From Lachnospiraceae bacterium (GTDB lineage Bacteria; Bacillota; Clostridia; Lachnospirales; Lachnospiraceae), in NCBI GenBank assembly GCA_022792295.1, contig JAAWAR010000051.1, positions 1 to 46,286 on the forward strand: DNA of 46,286 nt. The letters run 5' to 3'. Numbering within the stretch: the stretch's first letter is position 1; the number at the start of each line of letters is the position of its first letter. This document shows positions 41,104 to 46,286 of this stretch, piece after piece. The notes beneath the pieces are model-generated. The model was not told the DNA's origin and ran no database searches. It saw only the letters and a program-made list of their open reading frames with translations. Position numbers and translations under genes: made by a program.

Positions 41104-41706
41104 TCAAAACAACGTCTCTCCGGCTGAAAAGTTTTCGACACGCCTCCCGATTAAATGCATGCCGAGGCAGATGCTGCGGCTGATGCAGTCAGCCAGGCGC
41201 ATGACGACAGAGAGCCGCACGCTCTGCAGCATGAGCGGATCACCGCTCTTTGACGAACCGACGATCCCGGTGATAAAAATATCACCGACCTCCTCCAGCT
41301 CCTTTTTTACACCCAGGCCCGGCTTTAACGGTCCCCGGCCAAGAGTCGCATATCCCACACGTTCCGCATTCCCCACAGACGCGTCTACGGCCACTACCAC
41401 CGCATCGGGGAACTGATCCTTTATTCCTTCTAAGCATTCCTCCAGATTCATCGCATGAATCGGGCTCTCAAGCGTCCCCAGAACGCGCGCGCCAAAAAGC
41501 CCCGCCTCCTCCAGCTTATATCCGATCAACGGTCCCAGGCTGTCCCCGGTGGACCGGTCTGTGCCGATGCATAAAAAAATAATTTCCGATTTACGTTTCG
41601 CCTTCATCTCCCGCAGCAGCATCCAAAGCAGGCGTCCGGCGAATTTTTCCGTCTCAAATTCCGTTACCGTGTCATAGTAATAAATCTCTCTCCGTAAGAG
41701 TTTCAT
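41104..41706 (-). CDS. yyaC: Spore protease YyaC
   Basis: A 200-residue protein of the YyaC family, related to the germination protease GPR and HybD-type peptidases. CIGTDRSTGDSLGPLIGYKL and VAVDASVG are conserved blocks with likely catalytic aspartates. In Bacillus the gene is expressed in the forespore. A sigma-G-like promoter lies upstream. Its presence argues that the organism sporulates. Confidence 0.9.
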   Translation of the reverse strand: MKLLRREIYYYDTVTEFETEKFAGRLLWMLLREMKAKRKSEIIFLCIGTDRSTGDSLGPLIGYKLEEAGLFGARVLGTLESPIHAMNLEECLEGIKDQFPDAVVVAVDASVGNAERVGYATLGRGPLKPGLGVKKELEEVGDIFITGIVGSSKSGDPLMLQSVRLSVVMRLADCISRSICLGMHLIGRRVENFSAGETLF

Positions 41707-41740
41707 TGCCGTGTCCCCGTTTCCTAAACTTTCCTATTCC

Positions 41741-41771
41741 TATTATAGGCAGTCTTGTCCCGGTTTATACA
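41741..41771 (-). promoter_or_regulatory. Possible sigma-G promoter of yyaC
   Basis: On the minus strand TGTATA (41766-41771), an 18-nt spacer and TATAATA (41741-41747) resemble the forespore sigma-G pattern (TGNATA, 18 nt, CATNNTA). The -10 is also a good sigma-A box, but there is no matching TTGACA. Confidence 0.4.
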
Positions 41772-41796
41772 CGAATCTGATACCAGCGCTGTCTTG

Positions 41797-42894
41797 CTAC
41801 CCCTGTCTGCTTTTGGCCTTTAATTTTGCAACCGCTTCGCTTATATTGGATGCCTGCCCCTCCGAAAGCAGGCTCTCTACAGCCGCAAGACGTTCCAAGG
41901 TCATATTTTCCCTTCCCACATAGGTCACGTACTGGTCTGAGGCCGTGAGTGACTTTTCTTTTAGGGAGCTCCTGACTGCCAAGAGCCGTTCGGCCGTCTG
42001 GGAAAGTTCCTCCTCCATCCTTTGGAGCTCGGGCCTGTGGCTTTCCGCAATCTCGTCGGCAAGGATTGTCTTTGTGACTGTGTCAAAGGTGTTCAGTGCA
42101 TCCTTTTTCTTCCTTACAAGCTGTGCCAGATCCTGTTCAAGCTGCGCGATCTCATCGTCAAATTTCTGCAGATTATAAAGCGTATCGTTTTTATCCCTGC
42201 GGACCGCCCGCGCAATCGCTTTTATCTTCTTTTGATTGGCCAGGCGCGTATCCATGATACCGCGGCCCTCACGCAGCGTTTCCATATAACGCAGCTTTGT
42301 CCGATTCCCAATCTTCACATACAATCCGCCGATAAGCAGGATAAGCACCGCATAAATCACAAACAGATGCCAGGTCTTTCGCTCCGGGATCAGCAGATAG
42401 ATTCCGCATGGCACCAGAAGAAAACATACAAGCAGTGTCAGCAAAAGAATCCCTGTCTCTTTGATTCCCTTTGTAAAATACAGCGTGTAATAATAGTGGC
42501 TGCTGCAAAAACCCGGCACATGTTTTTCCTGAAACAGCGTCTTCATCTGCAGACGCAGCTCCTCGTTTGCGGTGATCAACCCCTTCGTTTCCTCGACGAT
42601 CCGCTCCTTTATCCCCTGGTTTCTAGCCTTTTCCCGTTTTGCGCGCACCTTTTTCAGGCGTTCCTTCGCCTTATCTGTCTCTGCGTCATAGCTCTTTGCA
42701 ATCTCTGTGGCGCGCTTTTTGACCGTCTGCGAGGTATTCTCTGCAATCAGCCTCTTTTTTTCCTTAAGGGCGTCCTCAATCCCCTGCTCCTGCTTCTCCA
42801 GCATCTCCTCACTCTGCTTTAGCTGTTCCAATTCTTCGACTGCCTGCTTTGCACCGGCAAAAAAGGCAGCATAATCCGTGACCGGCTGTGCCAT
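41797..42894 (-). CDS. Coiled-coil membrane protein of unknown function
   Basis: A 365-residue protein that I do not recognise. Residues 15-120 are charged and helical, with strong coiled-coil character (EELEQLKQSEEMLEKQEQG). Two membrane helices follow (about 145-165 and 170-195), then a second coiled coil (about 215-335). An excellent CAGGAGG site precedes ATG 42894. It ends 91 nt before the yyaC start. A structural or scaffolding role is possible but unproven. Confidence 0.7.
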   Translation of the reverse strand: MAQPVTDYAAFFAGAKQAVEELEQLKQSEEMLEKQEQGIEDALKEKKRLIAENTSQTVKKRATEIAKSYDAETDKAKERLKKVRAKREKARNQGIKERIVEETKGLITANEELRLQMKTLFQEKHVPGFCSSHYYYTLYFTKGIKETGILLLTLLVCFLLVPCGIYLLIPERKTWHLFVIYAVLILLIGGLYVKIGNRTKLRYMETLREGRGIMDTRLANQKKIKAIARAVRRDKNDTLYNLQKFDDEIAQLEQDLAQLVRKKKDALNTFDTVTKTILADEIAESHRPELQRMEEELSQTAERLLAVRSSLKEKSLTASDQYVTYVGRENMTLERLAAVESLLSEGQASNISEAVAKLKAKSRQG

Positions 42895-43013
42895 CTTTTG
42901 TCCTCCTGGCTTTCGTAAAATTTTTCCGAACCTTTCCTTAATCTATAGCTTACTACAGAAAACTTCTTCCTACAAGGGAGAAGCAAAAAAAACCTTTAAA
43001 ACCGCAGAATTTG

Positions 43014-43022
43014 TGTTATACT
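43014..43022 (+). promoter_or_regulatory. Extended -10 promoter of the 88-residue gene
   Basis: TGTTATACT is an extended -10 box (TGn-TATACT) 36 nt before the start codon. The -35 region (CTTTAA) is poor, as is usual for this class. Confidence 0.5.
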
Positions 43023-43057
43023 TATTCCCATAAAACATATTTAAGGGAGGATTTCTT

Positions 43058-43324
43058 ATGTTCCGTATGTGGGGAAAAATATGGAGGGACAATCATTTAA
43101 TCCGGGACATGGTCGCGGTAAATGGCGATTACTCCATGTCCAGAACTGCCATGGTTTTTAAAGCCCTGGAAGAAATCTGCCATGAATTCGATCTGGGGCA
43201 GCCCATCTGGCTTGATTCGAATATCCGGGATTTTAAGCTCCATGACAAAACACGGTTTACCCGGGACAATTTCATTGAAACCGTGGATTTTGACTATCTG
43301 GAGCTCCATGTAATTGAGGAATGA
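43058..43324 (+). CDS. Small conserved-looking hypothetical protein
   Basis: An 88-residue soluble protein with AAGGGAGG before ATG and its own extended -10 promoter. It is rich in acidic and aromatic residues, with WGKIWRDNHLIRDM at the start and DFDYLELHVIEE at the end. I cannot assign a family. It is the only plus-strand gene among minus-strand neighbours, and a structured region follows its stop codon. Confidence 0.7.
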   Translation: MFRMWGKIWRDNHLIRDMVAVNGDYSMSRTAMVFKALEEICHEFDLGQPIWLDSNIRDFKLHDKTRFTRDNFIETVDFDYLELHVIEE

Positions 43325-43328
43325 ACCA

Positions 43329-43470
43329 TGCTGAAACGCCCTTAACCCAGCACGAGGCCGTGCTTTGTTGGAGGGGTAAGCCCCCCGCGGCTGTGTCAGC
43401 AGTGATCTTCCTTAATGCGTAGTACTCCCACTCTGTGCAAAACTGCACTCCTCTGGGTTCGCTTTTTTCG
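43329..43470 (+). ncRNA. Candidate structured RNA downstream of the 88-residue gene
   Basis: TGCTGA (43329-43334) pairs with TCAGCA (43396-43401), enclosing two perfect hairpins: AGCACG-AGGC-CGTGCT (43349-43364) and GGGG-TAAG-CCCC (43373-43384). A third hairpin is GTGC-N6-GCAC (43435-43448). An alternative closing stem, AACCCAG (43344-43350) with CTGGGTT (43453-43459), ends in CGCTTTTTTCG. I could not match it to a known class; 6S, T-box, SRP and RNase P signatures are absent. The stretch 43471-43647 shows nothing else. Confidence 0.33.
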
Positions 43471-43647
43471 TATCCTGGCCTGTCAGGCCCTCTTTATTTT
43501 AAAAATTTCTTGAGGATTCTTCTATATTATTTCTACTACCATATATTTATGGATAATACCCTCTGCAGTCAGTAAGGAGTTATCCATCTTGTTGCTTAAG
43601 CTGTTAGAATGATGGAGCAATCGATATATCGGCTTCATTTCTAAAGT

Positions 43648-43685
43648 AAAAAACGGCATGCGGATTTTCATCTTCCGCATGCCGT
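43648..43685 (-). terminator. Terminator of pgi
   Basis: ACGGCATGCGGA and TCCGCATGCCGT form a perfect 12-bp stem, with a run of six Ts after it on the minus strand, 30 nt beyond the pgi stop. Confidence 0.92.
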
Positions 43686-43714
43686 CTCTTTCTTTGAAAT
43701 AACAGCTTTTTGTC

Positions 43715-45064
43715 TTACAGCCTTTTAAGCAGCGCCTCTCTCGCCTCCTCGTAGCCGGGCTTACCGAGCAGGGCAAACATGTTTTTCTTATAGCTCTCGA
43801 CACCCGGCTGATTAAACGGGTTTACACCGAGCAGATACCCGCTCACTCCGCAGGCAAACTCAAAGAAATAGAATAACTGGCCCAGGGAGAACTCGTCCTG
43901 TGCCGGGATTTTTACAAGCAGATTCGGGACATTGCCATCCGTATGCGCAAGAACCGTTCCGTTCATGGCACTCTTGTTGACAAAGTCTACCGTCTGGCCA
44001 GCCAGGTAATTCATGCCGTCCGTATCCACATCTTCCTTCTGCAGAATAATTTCTGCCGGGGATTCTACCACCTCGAGAACTGTCTCGAACATAATACGCG
44101 CACCATCCTGGATAAACTGGCCCATAGAATGCAAATCTGTCGTCAAATCAACGGCTGCCGGAAGAATGCCCTTCTGATCCTTCCCTTCACTCTCACCATA
44201 GAGCTGCTTCCACCACTCAGAGACATAGTGCAGGCTCGGCTCATAGTTTGCCACGATCTCCACCTGTTTACCTTTTTTTAACAAAATATTGCGGACCGCT
44301 GCATATAAAAGCGCCGGGTTTTTCTCATACTCCGTCTCCAGAGCAGTCTTTCTTGCAAACGCCGCGCCCTCCATCAGCCTGTCAATGTCCGCGCCGCTTA
44401 CGGCAATCGGCAAAAGGCCGACCGCGGTCAGCACGGAGAAACGCCCGCCGACATCATCCGGAACGACAAAGGATTCGTACCCCTCCTCGTTCGCCAGGCT
44501 CTTTAACGCCCCTCTCGCCTTGTCCGTTGTTGCATAGATCCTCTTATTAGCTTCTTCTCTGCCATATTTCTTGATTAACATGTCTTTGAACACACGGAAC
44601 GCGATTGCCGGCTCGGTCGTCGTGCCGGATTTGGAAATGATATTGATGGAGAAATCCTTCCCCTCCAATACATCCTGAAGATCCTTTATATACTTGCTGC
44701 TGATGCTGTTGCCCACAAAATAAATTTCTGGAGTCTTCCTTGCACCCTTTGGCAGCACATTATAAAAGCTGTGGGACAAAAATTCGATTGCCGCGCGCGC
44801 TCCAAGATAAGAGCCTCCGATTCCAACGACCAAAAGCACATCCGAATCGCCCTGAATCTTTTTCGCCGCCTGTTTGATTCTCGCAAACTCCTCCTTGTCA
44901 TAATCGACCGGCAGGTCGATCCAGCCAAGATAATCATTTCCTGCACCCGTTTTTCCTGTCAGGACTTCCTTGGCGCCTAACACCGCGCCCTTCATGTTTT
45001 CCATTTCCTCATCACGGATAAAACCGGCTGCTCTGGAATAGTCAAATACTAATTCTCTGCCCAT
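43715..45064 (-). CDS. pgi: Glucose-6-phosphate isomerase
   Basis: A 449-residue bacterial-type phosphoglucose isomerase of glycolysis. [14 protein letters not shown] is the phosphate-binding loop, [16 protein letters not shown] the conserved substrate block, and the catalytic glutamate lies in MGQFIQDG with the HTDGN histidine. I chose ATG 45064 with AAAGGAGAAAG upstream; a start at 45154 has none. It is a single-gene unit with its own promoter and terminator. Confidence 0.97.
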   Translation of the reverse strand: MGRELVFDYSRAAGFIRDEEMENMKGAVLGAKEVLTGKTGAGNDYLGWIDLPVDYDKEEFARIKQAAKKIQGDSDVLLVVGIGGSYLGARAAIEFLSHSFYNVLPKGARKTPEIYFVGNSISSKYIKDLQDVLEGKDFSINIISKSGTTTEPAIAFRVFKDMLIKKYGREEANKRIYATTDKARGALKSLANEEGYESFVVPDDVGGRFSVLTAVGLLPIAVSGADIDRLMEGAAFARKTALETEYEKNPALLYAAVRNILLKKGKQVEIVANYEPSLHYVSEWWKQLYGESEGKDQKGILPAAVDLTTDLHSMGQFIQDGARIMFETVLEVVESPAEIILQKEDVDTDGMNYLAGQTVDFVNKSAMNGTVLAHTDGNVPNLLVKIPAQDEFSLGQLFYFFEFACGVSGYLLGVNPFNQPGVESYKKNMFALLGKPGYEEAREALLKRL

Positions 45065-45112
45065 AAATCTTTCTCCTTTTCTTATGTGGGGTTGTCCCTC
45101 TTGTTTAGGATA

Positions 45113-45141
45113 AGTATACCATTTTATCCATTCATTTACAA
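45113..45141 (-). promoter_or_regulatory. Sigma-A promoter of pgi
   Basis: On the minus strand TTGTAA (45136-45141), a 17-nt spacer and TATACT (45113-45118), about 50 nt before the pgi start codon. Confidence 0.72.
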
Positions 45142-45161
45142 TGCCGCCACTCAATTTGTTT

Positions 45162-46211
45162 CTATGTCAAATACTCTTGCAAAAGCTCACCCAAAAGCTT
45201 TACATCCTCCGGCTTTAAGCCCTTTTTGGCCCGTTCCAGTCCGGATTTTTCCAACCGCTGAAGCTCTCTCGGCTCCGACTTTGCCTGTTCCCTTCCGGCC
45301 GCAATCTGCTCCAGGCTCTGCCGGAGCTGTTCTATGCTTTTGGCAAGCTCGGCCTCCTTTACAGGTGCGGCCCGCTCCGGTGCCTGCGGCTGTATCTCCG
45401 GCCGGCTCTCTTTCTTTTTGGAAATCACGGAAATTTTTCCGCCCTGCCGTTCCTCCCGGGCGCTCTCCATAATAGTTCCCGCTTTCCTGACCTCCGGCTT
45501 CTCCGTTACCTTTTCTATATGAAAACGGCCTGCCCTCTCCTCGGCCTTGTCTTTCCCCGTATAGGGGGGAGTGTCTTCACCTGCCGCTGTCTCGGCCGCA
45601 GCCTCGCCCCTTCTCAATTCCCGAAGGCGCGGCTTTGCAGCGAGACTGACTGACGTATTCTTTTTGTCCATGCCCAGGCCATTGTCCTGAACCTTATCCA
45701 CATTTTTATAGAAATGCGGCGAATTTTCCACATAATCTACCAAACAGTCCGAAAGCTGCTGACGCTTAATTGCGATGTTCGCTCCATTGTCTACAAGCAC
45801 CAAAAACAGCCCGGAGAGAATCCCCATGGTCCCATACAAGACGATGTAATACGCATCGCAGCGGTACCAGTAGGCAGCAAACGCGGCGATCCCGCCAATA
45901 AGAAAATTCAGGATCATCGCCTGCATGGAAAGGTTGTCCCAGTTGTCCAGCGATAGCTTTAAAAACCGGAAGCCATATACCTGTTTTTCTATGTACGCCG
46001 TCGTATTGCGGATTCCGTGGCTGACGAGAAACAGATTCTCTGTCTTTTGCTTCAGTGCCCTGAGCTCCCGGTTCTTCGTCAGAGCCATGTTACCGGTCTC
46101 TTTTATTAATCTTTTGTAGAGGCTGCTTGTCACAAGCTTGCTTACAATTCCAAGCATGCAGATTGCTGCAAGAATATACAGCACTTTTCCTGTCTGTAAA
46201 AGCTGTAGCAT
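45162..46211 (-). CDS. Membrane protein of unknown function with a charged C-terminal tail
   Basis: A 349-residue protein with one N-terminal membrane helix (about 8-28) and two further helices (about 98-145), then a Lys/Glu-rich, probably disordered tail (about 190-349) with coiled-coil stretches. I do not recognise a family. AAAGGGGAG precedes ATG 46211. It lies upstream of pgi on the same strand, but pgi has its own promoter. A link to the cell-division or secretion machinery cannot be judged from sequence. Confidence 0.68.
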   Translation of the reverse strand: MLQLLQTGKVLYILAAICMLGIVSKLVTSSLYKRLIKETGNMALTKNRELRALKQKTENLFLVSHGIRNTTAYIEKQVYGFRFLKLSLDNWDNLSMQAMILNFLIGGIAAFAAYWYRCDAYYIVLYGTMGILSGLFLVLVDNGANIAIKRQQLSDCLVDYVENSPHFYKNVDKVQDNGLGMDKKNTSVSLAAKPRLRELRRGEAAAETAAGEDTPPYTGKDKAEERAGRFHIEKVTEKPEVRKAGTIMESAREERQGGKISVISKKKESRPEIQPQAPERAAPVKEAELAKSIEQLRQSLEQIAAGREQAKSEPRELQRLEKSGLERAKKGLKPEDVKLLGELLQEYLT

Positions 46212-46286
46212 AGTTAGCTCCCCTTTCTTCGTCCAGATGATTCCAGATGATGGTTCCCATTATAACCAATTCGAATCTTTTTGAGA

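Noticed and set aside
43329..43470. Identification of the structured region as 6S RNA
   Set aside because: The size and closing stem are suggestive, but I could not find the open central bubble and conserved flanks.
1..46286. CRISPR arrays, tRNA/rRNA genes, prophage or complete insertion sequences
   Set aside because: No regularly spaced repeats, no cloverleaf or rRNA sequence, and no transposase or integrase was seen when reading both strands.

Overview
The window looks like a chromosomal segment of an anaerobic, spore-forming member of the Bacillota, most probably a Lachnospiraceae-type Clostridium. The reasons are the gdpP-rplI-dnaB block, the sporulation protein YyaC, a DUF5711 protein, oxygen-sensitive Fe-S enzymes (4-hydroxybutyryl-CoA dehydratase, L-cysteine desulfidase), a clostridial ferredoxin, and strong AGGAGG ribosome binding sites. 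I see no rRNA, tRNA, CRISPR array or intact mobile element.

Layout. 1-497: relic of a type I restriction HsdR gene plus terminators. 498-6424 (minus): a sigma-54 activator with its own sigma-A promoter, and a permease / 4-hydroxybutyrate CoA-transferase / 4-hydroxybutyryl-CoA dehydratase operon. 6425-6860: a shared regulatory region with two outward-facing -24/-12 (sigma-54) promoters and inverted repeats between them. 6861-13447 (plus): an unusual operon encoding a NifU-like protein, a Cys-rich/MaoC fusion, an acyl carrier protein, a metallo-beta-lactamase-fold hydrolase, LuxE-like and LuxC-like proteins, an AMP-forming ligase and an atypical crotonase. 13557-13727: a small 2[4Fe-4S] ferredoxin. 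13792-20401 (minus): housekeeping (MerR-type regulator, DnaB, L9, GdpP, ABC-F), with a dead short-chain dehydrogenase fragment at 18559. 20756-24384 (minus): cysteine desulfidase, URO-D-like protein and creatinase-like M24 protein. 24749-32476: an opine-dehydrogenase-like gene facing a YitT/AbgT/C45 acyltransferase/YfcC operon, with matching operator-promoters, next to a LysR-type regulator. 32463-46211 (mostly minus): flavin reductase, CBS/DRTGG pyrophosphatase, ROK glucokinase, transketolase, cell-envelope and sporulation proteins, glucose-6-phosphate isomerase.

The strongest candidate for an undescribed system is the sigma-54 divergon at 498-13447. One arm activates 4-hydroxybutyrate to its CoA ester and dehydrates it to crotonyl-CoA. 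The other arm has everything needed to load an acid on a dedicated acyl carrier protein, hydrate or isomerise it, edit it and release it reductively as an aldehyde, but has no ketosynthase and no luciferase. Both promoters have near-perfect -24/-12 elements, and the activator gene lies in the same cluster, so the two arms are probably one regulated pathway. The second candidate is the LysR regulon, where two promoters 6 kb apart share an operator whose promoter-proximal arm is itself the -35 element.
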